Origin: JANMQK01 sp031370485
Lineage (GTDB): Bacteria; Acidobacteriota; Polarisedimenticolia; Gp22-AA2
NCBI GenBank assembly: GCA_031370485.1
Contig: JANMQK010000401.1
Coordinates: forward strand, 1-15,884
Direction of reading: 5' to 3'
Length of the DNA stretch: 15,884 nucleotides
Both the position numbers and the translations under genes were made by a program. Position 1 is the stretch's first letter. Each line of letters starts with the position of its first letter. Below are positions 1 to 7,240 of this stretch, one piece after another. Below the pieces are notes generated by a model that saw only the letters and a list, made by a program, of their open reading frames with translations, had not been told where the DNA came from and did no database searches.

Positions 1-861
1 CGGCGCCAGGGGGCGGCCGGGATCGAAGCGCGGGAGAAAGAGGCACGTCACCCGTCCGTCGTAGGTGCTCGCGAGGAGGTCCATCTCCTGCTCGACCGGG
101 TAGTCGTCTTCAGGCATCGGGCCGTCGTCGCGGGCGGCCCCTTCGGCGCTTCCCGCCAGGAAAAGCGGCGGCTCCGCGGCGACCCCCTCGGCAAAATTCG
201 ACAGCCGCTCCAGCCCGTAGTAGACGAGCATCGAGGGGATGGCGCGAACCGCCTGTTTCCAGGGATTGCGGCGGACCTCCTCGAAATGCGGGACCGCGGC
301 GCTGACCTCGAGCCGCTGGCCGCCCCGGTCCAGCATGAAGTGGCTCTTCCCCGCTTCCCACGCGTCCGTGGTCAGATCGCTGGCTCTGAGCTGAACGACG
401 GTCCAGACGGGCGAGAAGAGCTTCTTGTAGAGGGGAGCGTTGGCGACATAGTCGGCGGCAGAAACTCCGGAAAGACCGAGGTTCAGTACTTGCGCATCCA
501 AACCCGACGCGTTGAGTCCTCGCTCCAGGCGGGCCGTGTAGACGTCGGCGTCATTCACCATGAGGGCCTCGGTGAAGGAGTCGCCGAGCACCAGGATCAC
601 GGGTTTGGAGGGTACGGGAGGTTCGGCGCGCCTGAGGTCGTAAAGGGTCCAGCGGGATCGTCCATTCCCTTCGAGACGGTAGAGAACCGACTCGCGGATG
701 TATCCGAGGCCGGGCGCGCGGACGAAGCGGACCGAGTAGACCTGCCGTATCATCCCTTCCATGGCGAGCAGAGCCAGGAAGGCGCCCGCCGCGAAGGGCA
801 GGAAACTCCTCAGCGGGCGGGAACCGGCTTCCGGAACACGATCCTCGGTGCTCGCGTTCAT
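1..861 (-). CDS. SGNH/GDSL-type hydrolase-like membrane-anchored protein, 3' end outside window
   Basis: The frame is open from an ATG at 861 to the left edge, giving 287 residues with no stop, so the C-terminus is missing. A hydrophobic segment at about residues 19-34 is probably a signal anchor, placing the rest outside the cytoplasmic membrane. Residues 87-99 read KPVILVLGDSFTE, the block I signature of SGNH hydrolases with nucleophile Ser95. LNLGLSGVSAADY (127-139) fits block II with its Gly. The usual block III GxND is not clear; the corresponding strand reads VVQLRASDL (155-163). The Asp/His block would lie beyond the edge. These proteins are typically esterases or acyltransferases acting on envelope polymers; the substrate here is unknown. 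An in-frame ATG at 933 would add 24 residues but lacks a ribosome site, while 861 has GGAG about 14 bases upstream. The start is therefore uncertain, and the family call is fairly safe. Confidence 0.68.
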   Translation of the reverse strand, partial: MNASTEDRVPEAGSRPLRSFLPFAAGAFLALLAMEGMIRQVYSVRFVRAPGLGYIRESVLYRLEGNGRSRWTLYDLRRAEPPVPSKPVILVLGDSFTEALMVNDADVYTARLERGLNASGLDAQVLNLGLSGVSAADYVANAPLYKKLFSPVWTVVQLRASDLTTDAWEAGKSHFMLDRGGQRLEVSAAVPHFEEVRRNPWKQAVRAIPSMLVYYGLERLSNFAEGVAAEPPLFLAGSAEGAARDDGPMPEDDYPVEQEMDLLASTYDGRVTCLFLPRFDPGRPLAP

Positions 862-965
862 TCTGGCCGGCCAGTCTCCTCGTGCGGGCCCCGCATCGCG
901 CTCCCGCGCGCCGTACGCCTTCCGAGGACGCATGCGATTCGGGAGGGGCGAAGCAGGAGAGGCGA

Positions 966-994
966 AGGGTACCGCCGGCGCCGCGCCCTGTCAA
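966..994 (-). promoter_or_regulatory. Predicted sigma70-type promoter of the SGNH-like gene
   Basis: On the minus strand there is a perfect TTGACA (994-989), a 17-base spacer and TACCCT (971-966), which matches the -10 consensus at 3 of 6. It lies upstream of the leftward gene starting at 861 and back to back with the tdh promoter. The strong -35 and exact spacing support it; the weak -10 suggests dependence on an activator or modest strength. Confidence 0.45.
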
Positions 995-1024
995 GGACGG
1001 CTTTATCGACCGTCTTTCGCGAAA
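993..1024. repeat. Inverted repeat and palindrome between divergent promoters
   Basis: AAGGACGG (993-1000) and CCGTCTTT (1010-1017) form an inverted repeat with one mismatch and a 9-base centre. It is followed, with a 3-base overlap, by the perfect palindrome TTTCGCGAAA (1015-1024). The block sits between the leftward promoter (966-994) and the tdh promoter (1043-1071), and overlaps the -35 box of the former by two bases. It is a plausible operator for a dimeric regulator. No specific factor can be named. Confidence 0.35.
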
Positions 1025-1042
1025 CGGGCCGCCGCGCGCCGA

Positions 1043-1071
1043 TTGTGCCCCTCAGGGGATGACGCTATAAT
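1043..1071 (+). promoter_or_regulatory. Predicted sigma70-type promoter of tdh-kbl
   Basis: TTGTGC (1043-1048, 3 of 6 matches) is followed by a 17-base spacer and a perfect TATAAT (1066-1071). An AT-rich hexamer of this kind stands out in such GC-rich sequence. Transcription would begin near 1078 and leave a leader of about 68 bases before the tdh ATG. I saw no riboswitch-like structure in the leader, only short GC-rich stems. Confidence 0.6.
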
Positions 1072-1145
1072 CCCGGCGCACGGGGCCGCGACGGCCGGGC
1101 GGCCTGTCCTCTCAAGTAGCACCGCGCCAGCGCCGGGGGCGACCC

Positions 1146-2285
1146 ATGAAGGCTATCTGCAAGGTGGCGCCCCGTCCGGGAGCGCTGGATCTTCTGGAGG
1201 TGGCGCAGCCACGTTGCGGAACCGAAGATGTCATCGTTCGCGTGATGGCCGCGTCCCTTTGCGGCACCGACGCGCACATCTACAACTGGGACCCGTCGAT
1301 CAGCGCCAAGATCGCGGGCGCTACGGACAACCTCCATCGCCCCCTGGTCATCGGGCACGAGTTTTGCGGCGAGGTGGTGGAGGTCGGGCGGCAGGTGAAG
1401 GGGGCCGGTGAAGGCGCCGCGGAGCCGATCCGGGTGGGCGATTTCGTCTCGGCCGAGTCCCACATCGTCTGCGGCGCCTGCTACCAATGCCGGCACGGCG
1501 AATTCCACGTTTGCATCCGTGAGAGAATCATCGGCGTCCATCGCGATGGCGGTTTCGCGGAATACATCGCCATCCCGGCGCGCTGCGCGTGGATCAACGA
1601 TCCCGCGGTGGTGCCGGTGGAAGTGGCCTGCATCGAGGAGCCGTTCGGCAATGCGGTCCACGCCGCGACGGAGTACGACCCGCGCGATCGATGCGTCGTC
1701 ATTTTCGGCGCGGGACCCATCGGCCTTTTTTCCATCATCGTGGCGGCGGCGGAGGGCGCTTCCAGGATCATCGCGGTCGACACCACGCCCTTCCGGCTCG
1801 ACCTGGCGAAAAAGGTGGGGGCGCACGCGGCGCTGCGCGCCGAGCCTCCCCCGGCCGGAGACCCCGCCGCCCGGACGAAGGAGCGCGAGAGGCTGGTGGG
1901 GCTGATACGCGATGCCGCCTCGCCCTGGGAGGTCGATCTCGTCATGGAGATGAGCGGGCACCCGGACGCCATCGACGCCGCGCTGCGGGCGGTGCGCCGC
2001 GGGGGAAAGGTCATCCTGTTCGGTCTCCCGGCCAGCGGATCGGTCACGGTCGAGCGCTACTCGGAGGATGTCATCTTCGGCGGGGTGACGCTCAAGGGGA
2101 TCATTGGCCGCAAGATCTACGACACCTGGAAAAAGACCCGCGCGCTGACTTCGCGGCCGGAGGTGCGTGAGACGATCCGCAAGGTGATCACCGACGTCGT
2201 CCCGTTCCAGGATTACGAGGAAGCCTTTCGCAAGATGATCGCGCGGGAGAGCGGCAAGGTTGTGCTGAAGATCGCGACGTCGTGA
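1146..2285 (+). CDS. tdh: L-threonine 3-dehydrogenase, zinc-dependent
   Basis: Oxidises L-threonine to 2-amino-3-ketobutyrate with NAD+ in the cytoplasm; the product goes to Kbl, encoded next door. The 379 residues are a medium-chain dehydrogenase. Catalytic zinc ligands are visible as Cys39 in SLCGTDAHIYNW and His71-Glu72 in VIGHEF. The structural zinc site has Cys109, Cys112, Cys115 and Cys123. The nucleotide-binding loop is GAGPIG (188-193). SLCGTDAHIYNWD is characteristic of threonine dehydrogenase rather than of general alcohol dehydrogenases. The protein is longer than the roughly 341-residue E. coli enzyme because of insertions near residues 84-96 and 230-250. The ATG at 1146 has only a G-rich stretch (GGGGGCGACCC) as a ribosome site, but it matches the family N-terminus exactly. 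kbl follows 13 bases downstream, which strongly supports the specific assignment. Confidence 0.93.
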   Translation: MKAICKVAPRPGALDLLEVAQPRCGTEDVIVRVMAASLCGTDAHIYNWDPSISAKIAGATDNLHRPLVIGHEFCGEVVEVGRQVKGAGEGAAEPIRVGDFVSAESHIVCGACYQCRHGEFHVCIRERIIGVHRDGGFAEYIAIPARCAWINDPAVVPVEVACIEEPFGNAVHAATEYDPRDRCVVIFGAGPIGLFSIIVAAAEGASRIIAVDTTPFRLDLAKKVGAHAALRAEPPPAGDPAARTKERERLVGLIRDAASPWEVDLVMEMSGHPDAIDAALRAVRRGGKVILFGLPASGSVTVERYSEDVIFGGVTLKGIIGRKIYDTWKKTRALTSRPEVRETIRKVITDVVPFQDYEEAFRKMIARESGKVVLKIATS

Positions 2286-2298
2286 GGAGCATGACCCG

Positions 2299-3486
2299 AT
2301 GAACGACCGGCTGCAGTCGTATCTGGTTTCCGAGATCGACGCGCTGAAGGCCAAGGGCATCTTCCGCCTGCCGCGGGTCCTCGAGACGGCCGCGGGGCCG
2401 AGGGTGCGGATGGATGGGCGCGAGATCATCCAGCTCTCCTCCAACAACTACCTCGGACTGACCACGCATCCCCGGGTCATCGAGGCGGCGCGCAGGGCCA
2501 TCGAGGAATTCGGCGCCGGCCCGGGCGCCGTGAGGACCATCGCGGGGACCATGACCGTTCACCTCGACCTCGAGCGGCGCCTGGCCCGGTTCAAGGGCAC
2601 GGAGGCCGCGCTGGTGTTCCAGTCGGGCTACACGGCGAACGTGGGGGTCGTCTCGACGCTCATGCAGGAAGGCGACCTCATCGTGTCCGACGAGCTTAAC
2701 CATGCGAGCATCATCGACGGGTGCCGGTTGTCGAGAGCCGACCGCGCCATCTACCGCCACCGGGACTACGGCCATCTTCGCTCGATCCTCAAGGAGGCGC
2801 GGCAGAAAAAGACCGGCAAGATCCTGGTCGTGGCGGACGGGGTCTTCTCGATGGACGGGGACGTTTCCGATCTCAAGGCGATCGCCGGCGAGTGCGAGGA
2901 GTTCGACGCGATCCCGATGGTCGACGACGCTCATGCCACGGGAGTCCTGGGCCGGAACGGCCGGGGAAGTGTCGACCACTTCGGCCTGACGGGCCGGTGG
3001 GACATCCAGATCGGCACGATGTCGAAGGCGTTCGGAGCCATGGGAGGCTATGTCTGCTGCGACCGGAGCCTGGTTGAGTTCTACGTTCACAAGGCGCGCC
3101 CGTTCCTCTTCTCCTCGTCCCACCCCCCGGCGGTCGTGGCCGCCTGTTCCGCGGCGGTCGAGGTCATGGAGCAGGAGCCCGGGCTGAACGCGCGGCTCTG
3201 GGAGAACACGAAGTTCTTCAAGGAAGGCCTCAAGAGGCTGGGGTTCAACACGGGGGACTCGACGACACCGATCACGCCGGTCATCATCGGGTCCGGCGCC
3301 AAGGCCGCCCGCTTCTCGGACGAGTTATTCGCGCGCGGCGTATTCGCGCAGGGGATCTTTTCCCCGATGGTTTCCGAGGAGAAGTCCCGGGTGCGCACCA
3401 TCATGATGGCCACGCACGCACGGGCCGATCTCGAGGAGGCCCTGGGCGCCTTCGAAGAGGTGGGGAAAAAGCTCGGGGTGATCTAG
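2299..3486 (+). CDS. kbl: Glycine C-acetyltransferase (2-amino-3-ketobutyrate CoA ligase)
   Basis: PLP-dependent enzyme that cleaves 2-amino-3-ketobutyrate with CoA to give glycine and acetyl-CoA, the second step of threonine breakdown after Tdh. At 395 residues it is close to the 397-398 of known Kbl proteins. It is an alpha-oxoamine synthase: DELNHASIIDG (131-141) contains the ring-stacking His135, VDDAHATGVLG (208-218) contains Asp210 and His212 near the cofactor, and GTMSKAFGAMGG (239-250) carries the PLP lysine, Lys243. BioF, HemA and SPT belong to the same fold, but length, N-terminal sequence and pairing with tdh favour Kbl. GAGGAG nine bases upstream sets the ATG at 2299. The gene is co-transcribed with tdh and ends in a stop that overlaps the stop of the convergent gene. 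Confidence 0.94.
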   Translation: MNDRLQSYLVSEIDALKAKGIFRLPRVLETAAGPRVRMDGREIIQLSSNNYLGLTTHPRVIEAARRAIEEFGAGPGAVRTIAGTMTVHLDLERRLARFKGTEAALVFQSGYTANVGVVSTLMQEGDLIVSDELNHASIIDGCRLSRADRAIYRHRDYGHLRSILKEARQKKTGKILVVADGVFSMDGDVSDLKAIAGECEEFDAIPMVDDAHATGVLGRNGRGSVDHFGLTGRWDIQIGTMSKAFGAMGGYVCCDRSLVEFYVHKARPFLFSSSHPPAVVAACSAAVEVMEQEPGLNARLWENTKFFKEGLKRLGFNTGDSTTPITPVIIGSGAKAARFSDELFARGVFAQGIFSPMVSEEKSRVRTIMMATHARADLEEALGAFEEVGKKLGVI

Positions 3487-4307
3487 GAGCCGGGACGGGC
3501 CGGCAGCGGGTCCGGGCGGGTGAAGTAGGAGTCCGGAAGATCCTGATAGACCTCGAGGATCGGGTGGAGGATCCGGACGGCCGGCTTTCCCACCTTCACC
3601 TTCTCGGGGCAGAGCAGAATCCCTCCGACGCGACGCCATCCTTTCCAGTCCCACACCGTCTGCGGCCCGTCCTGCGGCTGATCCTGCAGGATGTACGACC
3701 AGCGATCCATCAGGTGCGTCTTCCGGTCGAGGTGGGCCCAGTACCTGTCCCCCGGCGTCAGCCCCACGTCCTGGAAGGTGAGCTGCACAAGGTCGTCGAC
3801 GATGCCGTTCGCGGTCGTTTCGCCCGCGAGGCGCAGCCGGACGCCGGGGTCCTTCATCTTGTAGGGCATGAGCAGCCAGTAGGTGTCGTTGATCCAGGCC
3901 TCGTAGGCTTCGTCCAGGATCTTCCTGGCCTCACCCGGCTCGAGCCGGACCCCGTCCCTGTAGGCTTCTCCTTTGCGCGTTCGAAGCCCGAGAAGGGCCA
4001 GCACGGCGCGCCCGGCCTCGTCCCTGGACTCGCAGCGCAGCCGGTCCTGCCGGCGATCCCACAGATGAATCCTCCGGGCGATCTCGGCGCCCTCCTTCTC
4101 GACGACGAAGGCGAAGCGGAGGTAATGCGTCGTCTCCCACGCCTGACTGCCACCCATGGCCTGCATCGTCAGGTCGGCCAGGACGATGGCCTGGGGGTCG
4201 GACTGCGCGGGGTCGAACCGGGCGGGCAGAGCCGCGAGGGCGCGAGTTGCAGGAGCCGGCAGCAGGGCCAGGGAGGCCGCTATGAGGACGGCTCTAAGCC
4301 TCGTCAC
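3483..4307 (-). CDS. Secreted protein of unknown function, possibly LolA-like fold
   Basis: 274 residues from a GTG at 4307. Residues 1-25 form a signal peptide: Arg at 3 and 5, a hydrophobic run to about residue 18, and an ALA cleavage motif near 23-25. There is no lipobox cysteine, so the mature protein is probably soluble in the periplasm. The body has many Trp and Tyr residues and alternating strands, with conserved-looking INDTYWLLMPYKMKDPG (139-155) and a basic segment KVKVGKPAVRILHP (235-248). This resembles periplasmic LolA/outer-membrane-lipoprotein-sorting-like proteins. I do not recognise a precise family and assign no function. The start overlaps the end of the MerR gene by 14 bases, so it is probably translated as the last cistron of the ihfA-merR transcript. 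GAGGGG ten bases upstream serves as a ribosome site. Confidence 0.72.
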   Translation of the reverse strand: MTRLRAVLIAASLALLPAPATRALAALPARFDPAQSDPQAIVLADLTMQAMGGSQAWETTHYLRFAFVVEKEGAEIARRIHLWDRRQDRLRCESRDEAGRAVLALLGLRTRKGEAYRDGVRLEPGEARKILDEAYEAWINDTYWLLMPYKMKDPGVRLRLAGETTANGIVDDLVQLTFQDVGLTPGDRYWAHLDRKTHLMDRWSYILQDQPQDGPQTVWDWKGWRRVGGILLCPEKVKVGKPAVRILHPILEVYQDLPDSYFTRPDPLPARPGS

Positions 4308-4704
4308 GGTCGCGCCGCCCCTCGATGCGCCGATCGGTGGCGTTCATCACGCGCAGTATCTCCTCGAGCTCCACGACGATTACGGAGGGGCCGCGATTCG
4401 AAGCCGGCGCGGACCGGGGCCCCGCCGGCTCGAAGAGATCACCCAGCGCGGCCTGCCCTTCCGGAATCCCGAGCTTCTTGCGGGCACCCGCTATCGTGAA
4501 CCCCTCTTCGTACAGGAGCTTTTTGATCTCGAGGACCAGGTCGATATCCTTGCGGCGGTAGAGCCGCTGTCCCGAGCGACTCTTGTTGGGGGCCAGCTGG
4601 GAGAACTCGGACTCCCAGAAACGAAGCACGTACGGCTGGGTGTCGGTGAGCTGGCACACCTCTCCGATCTTGAAGAACAGCTTGCGGGGGATTTCGTCAT
4701 GCAT
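4294..4704 (-). CDS. MerR-family transcriptional regulator
   Basis: 136 residues. The N-terminal half is a MerR winged helix: FFKIGEVCQLTDTQPYVLRF (10-29) is the helix-turn-helix, followed by WESEF, then SGQRLYRRKDIDLVLEIKKL (44-63) as wing and second helix pair, and GFTIAGARKKLG (68-79). The rest is a short linker rich in Pro and Ser and a hydrophobic helix VIVVELEEILRVM (about 108-120), likely for dimerisation. No cysteine cluster for metals or other effector site is seen, so the signal is unknown. This subtype commonly sits next to ihfA in Proteobacteria and related phyla. Its ATG overlaps the ihfA-like gene by 8 bases and its tail overlaps the following secreted-protein gene by 14, so the three are almost certainly one operon. 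Confidence 0.87.
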   Translation of the reverse strand: MHDEIPRKLFFKIGEVCQLTDTQPYVLRFWESEFSQLAPNKSRSGQRLYRRKDIDLVLEIKKLLYEEGFTIAGARKKLGIPEGQAALGDLFEPAGPRSAPASNRGPSVIVVELEEILRVMNATDRRIEGRRDRDEA

Positions 4705-5011
4705 CGGAACGTCCCTTCCGGGCCGGCCCGGCGTTCAGGCCCGCGATCATCGTCCGGGAGGGGCGGAACACGGCCCGCCGGGCGGCGGCAATCGGAAAGG
4801 TCTCGCCCGTCCGGGGATTGCGCCCGACGCGCGGCCGTCGCTCCAGGACTCTGAACGATCCGAACCCGCTGATCATGACCGGAGACCCTTCCTGGAGAGC
4901 CCTGCGGACACGTCCAATCACCACGTCGACCAGGGCCACCGATTCGCGGCGCGACAACCCGCCATGAACTTCATAGACGGCTGCCGCCAAGTCGGCCTTC
5001 GAACGTCCCAC
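4697..5011 (-). CDS. ihfA: IHF alpha / HU-family DNA-bending protein
   Basis: 104 residues of a histone-like protein that binds and bends DNA as a dimer. Core features are present: MGRSKADLAAAVYE at the N-terminus, the dimer turn SPVMISGFGSFRV (43-55), the DNA-intercalating arm RNPRTGE (64-70) with Pro66, and a final FRPS segment. The MGRSKADL start aligns with MALTKAEM of E. coli IhfA, and the adjoining MerR gene is typical of ihfA loci, so alpha is favoured over beta or HU. I chose GTG at 5011 because GGAGG lies five bases before it and because of the alignment. A GTG at 5026 would add five residues but has no good ribosome site. The C-terminus is a short basic tail. No partner subunit gene is in the window. 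Confidence 0.84.
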   Translation of the reverse strand: MGRSKADLAAAVYEVHGGLSRRESVALVDVVIGRVRRALQEGSPVMISGFGSFRVLERRPRVGRNPRTGETFPIAAARRAVFRPSRTMIAGLNAGPARKGRSDA

Positions 5012-5048
5012 GTCCCCCTCCGGCACCCCCAGTGAAAACAGTTAAAGC

Positions 5049-5077
5049 ATCGTAGGAGACACCCGGACGGATGTCAA
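5049..5077 (-). promoter_or_regulatory. Predicted sigma70-type promoter of the ihfA-merR operon
   Basis: On the minus strand there is a perfect TTGACA (5077-5072), a 17-base spacer and TACGAT (5054-5049, 4 of 6). Initiation would be near 5042, about 31 bases before the GTG at 5011, which fits that start. It occupies the 89-base gap between the end of the cupin gene and ihfA, marking the boundary between the two leftward operons. No terminator for the upstream operon is visible there. Confidence 0.6.
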
Positions 5078-5100
5078 GGCGGCACTTGAGGAATCCCGAA

Positions 5101-5442
5101 TTAGACCCTGCCATAACGGTCGGCCAGCCGGACGACGTCGTCGAGCTCGGGAGTGCTGACTTCGAAAAGGGTGCAGTCGGAGATCGCCTCCATGCGGTGG
5201 CGTGTGCCCGCGGGGATGTGGTGGGCGTCGCCGGGACCGAGGACCAGCTCCTGTTCCCCGCCGCCTTCCTGGATCGAAAGCCGGAGCGTCCCCTCCTGCA
5301 CGTAGAGGGTTTCCTCCTTCCGGACGTGGTATTGAAGGCTCAGCGATTCGCCCTTCCGGATCCTGAGGATCTTGCCGGCGTAACGCGCGGTGTGGGCGAA
5401 GATGATCTCCTCGCCCCAGGGTTTTGGAACTTTGCGTGGCAT
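5101..5442 (-). CDS. Small cupin, phosphomannose-isomerase-like
   Basis: 113 residues forming a single cupin barrel similar to the C-terminal domain of type II mannose-6-phosphate isomerase. Putative metal ligands are His39 and Glu43 or Glu44 in LQYHVRKEET, His74/His75 in GPGDAHHIPAG (69-79) and His82 in TRHRME. The end, EVSTPELDDVVRLADRYGR (94-112), is typical of this subgroup. It could isomerise or bind a sugar phosphate, but no substrate has been read from the sequence. The ATG at 5442 is chosen because TAGGAG lies seven bases upstream and PWGEE near the N-terminus matches the family; longer open frame upstream is out-of-frame ptsI. The ribosome site overlaps the ptsI stop codon, so it is the last gene of the hprK-ptsI operon and is probably translationally coupled to it. 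Confidence 0.8.
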   Translation of the reverse strand: MPRKVPKPWGEEIIFAHTARYAGKILRIRKGESLSLQYHVRKEETLYVQEGTLRLSIQEGGGEQELVLGPGDAHHIPAGTRHRMEAISDCTLFEVSTPELDDVVRLADRYGRV

Positions 5443-5452
5443 CGGCGTTCTC

Positions 5453-7240
5453 CTACAGCGGGCAAGCCTGCTCGGCGGGCAGCAGGGCAAGGACGCGGCG
5501 GCGGACCATCTCCTCGATGGCGGCTGCGGTGTCGAGTTCAAGCGCCTCATCAACGATCGATCGTGCGTCCCGCGCGGCGACGCTCCGGATCACCTGTTTG
5601 ACTCCCGGGATCGCCGCCGGGTTCATGCTGAGCTCGGAGATGCCGAGGCCGATCAGGACGACCGCCGCGACGGGGTCGGCCGCCATCTCGCCGCAGACGC
5701 TGACGCGCAGCCCCCGCGCGGAGGAAACCTCGACGACGCGGCGGATGAGCGCGAGGATGGCGGGGTGCAGCGGCCGGTAGAGATACGAGACCGACTCGTT
5801 GTTGCGGTCGATCGCCAGGGTGTACTGGATGAGGTCGTTGGTCCCGATGGCGAAGTAGTCGACTTCCGCCGCCAGGCGATCCGCGCAGAGCGCCGCCGCG
5901 GGGACCTCGATCATCACCCCGACGGGCACCTCCGGCTGGCAGGGCACTCCATCGCGCTCCATCTCCCGGCGGGCCGCGTCGATCTGCGCGCGCGCCTCGC
6001 GGATCTCCTCGATGCCGCTCACCATGGGCAGCAGAAGCCGCACCTTGCCGTGAAGCCCCGCGCGCAGCGCCGCCCTCAGTTGCACCCGGAAAAGCTCCGG
6101 GCGTCCCAGGCACAGGCGGATCGCCCGCAGACCCAGTACGGGGTTGGGTTCGTGGTTGCCGGGGATCCCGGCGAAGAACTTGTCCCCGCCCAGGTCCAGC
6201 GTCCGGATCACCACCTCGTGCGGCAGCATCGCCGCCGCGAGATCGCGGTACGTGCCGTACAGCTGCTCTTCGTCCGGCAGATTCGGAGACTGCCTGAGAT
6301 AGAGGAATTCCGAGCGGTAGAGCCCGATTCCTTCAGCCCCGTAGCGCAGGGCGGCCGCTGTCTCCTCGGGGAGCTCTATGTTCGCCATGAGCCTGATACC
6401 AACACCGTCGGAGGTCGCGGCCGGAAGGTCACGAAGGGTCTCCAGATCGCGGCCTCTCTGCGCGCGACGGGCCCGCCGATCGTGCCAGCCCCGGAGCTCC
6501 TCGGGCGAGGGGTTGCGCACCACGAGGCCAAGGGCTCCGTCGAGGACCAGGAGGTCCCCGGTGCGCAGCTTCCCGCTCGCGGTGCGCAACCCTGCGACGG
6601 CCGGAATGCCCAGGGCGTTGGCGATGATCGCCGCGTGCGAGGTGGGTCCTCCCCCGTCGATCGCCAGGCCGGCGACGCGCGCGCGGCCGAGGCCGGCGGC
6701 GTCCGAAGGCGAAAGCGCGGCGCTCACCACGATCGCTCCCCCGGGCAGGCCGGCGAGATCGCGGCGCCTTGTGATCCCCGCGAGGATCATCTGGACGCGG
6801 TTCTCGACATCCTCGATGTCCGTCCCGCGGTCACGCAGGTCGGGCTCCCCGAGCCCGGCGAACAGGCGGCCGTAGCGGCCCAGCACGGTACGGAGCGCGA
6901 ACTCGGCGTTGACCCGTTCCCGCCGGATCATCGCGGCCGTATCCTTCCTGAGCGCGGGGTCCTTGAGGATCAGCATCTGGGCATGGAAGATCCGGGCGTA
7001 GGCCTCCCCTGCTTCCCGGCGCACGCGGCCGCGCAGCAGGCTCAGCTGCCTCATGGCGACCCGCGCCGCGCGCTCGAATCGCGCGAGCTCCGACGGGACC
7101 GCCTGCGGGGCGATCTCCATCCGGGTGACCGGCAGGCTCGGGCCTTCCAGGATGAGGGCCGGCCCGATGGCGATTCCCGGAGACACCCCAAGGCCCCGCA
7201 GGATCTCCGGCTCGTCCTGCCCAGTGCGACCGGAGGTCAT
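5453..7240 (-). CDS. ptsI: PTS Enzyme I (phosphoenolpyruvate-protein phosphotransferase)
   Basis: Takes phosphate from phosphoenolpyruvate and passes it to His15 of HPr. 595 residues against about 575 in E. coli. The N-terminal domain holds the phosphorylated His202 in GGGPTSHAAIIA, preceded by a helical HPr-binding region (about 45-160). The C-terminal PEP-binding barrel shows RTLDLGGDK (346-354), VGVMIEVPAA (440-449), DYFAIGTNDLIQYTLAIDRN (461-480) and the catalytic Cys516 in CGEMA. All key residues look intact. The ATG at 7240 overlaps the HPr stop codon by four bases (ATGA); the open frame further upstream merely reads through the HPr gene in another phase. There are no sugar-specific EIIB or EIIC genes nearby, so this EI probably feeds a regulatory phosphorelay. 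A PtsP-type GAF domain is absent. Confidence 0.95.
   Translation of the reverse strand: MTSGRTGQDEPEILRGLGVSPGIAIGPALILEGPSLPVTRMEIAPQAVPSELARFERAARVAMRQLSLLRGRVRREAGEAYARIFHAQMLILKDPALRKDTAAMIRRERVNAEFALRTVLGRYGRLFAGLGEPDLRDRGTDIEDVENRVQMILAGITRRRDLAGLPGGAIVVSAALSPSDAAGLGRARVAGLAIDGGGPTSHAAIIANALGIPAVAGLRTASGKLRTGDLLVLDGALGLVVRNPSPEELRGWHDRRARRAQRGRDLETLRDLPAATSDGVGIRLMANIELPEETAAALRYGAEGIGLYRSEFLYLRQSPNLPDEEQLYGTYRDLAAAMLPHEVVIRTLDLGGDKFFAGIPGNHEPNPVLGLRAIRLCLGRPELFRVQLRAALRAGLHGKVRLLLPMVSGIEEIREARAQIDAARREMERDGVPCQPEVPVGVMIEVPAAALCADRLAAEVDYFAIGTNDLIQYTLAIDRNNESVSYLYRPLHPAILALIRRVVEVSSARGLRVSVCGEMAADPVAAVVLIGLGISELSMNPAAIPGVKQVIRSVAARDARSIVDEALELDTAAAIEEMVRRRVLALLPAEQACPL

Noticed and set aside
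551..994. 147-codon minus-strand open frame at the left end
   Set aside because: Another phase of the same strand encodes the SGNH-like protein with a hydrophobic anchor and GDS motif. This frame shows only Arg/Pro-rich filler.
1084..1096. GC-rich stem GGCCG-CGA-CGGCC in the tdh leader
   Set aside because: Five base pairs with a three-base loop are expected by chance in such GC-rich DNA; no T-run or riboswitch-like architecture accompanies it.
2291..2302. Three-codon mini-frame (ATG ACC CGA TGA) between tdh and kbl, its stop overlapping the kbl start
   Set aside because: The GAGGAG is only one base from this ATG, too close to serve it, and is well placed for kbl; most likely coincidental.
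1065..2447. 460-codon open frame on the minus strand opposite tdh and the start of kbl
   Set aside because: It shadows two well-identified genes, has no recognisable domain, and its composition is that of a complementary frame.
5012..5026. GTG at 5026 as the ihfA start
   Set aside because: It has no ribosome site, while GTG at 5011 has GGAGG at good spacing and aligns with known IhfA N-termini.
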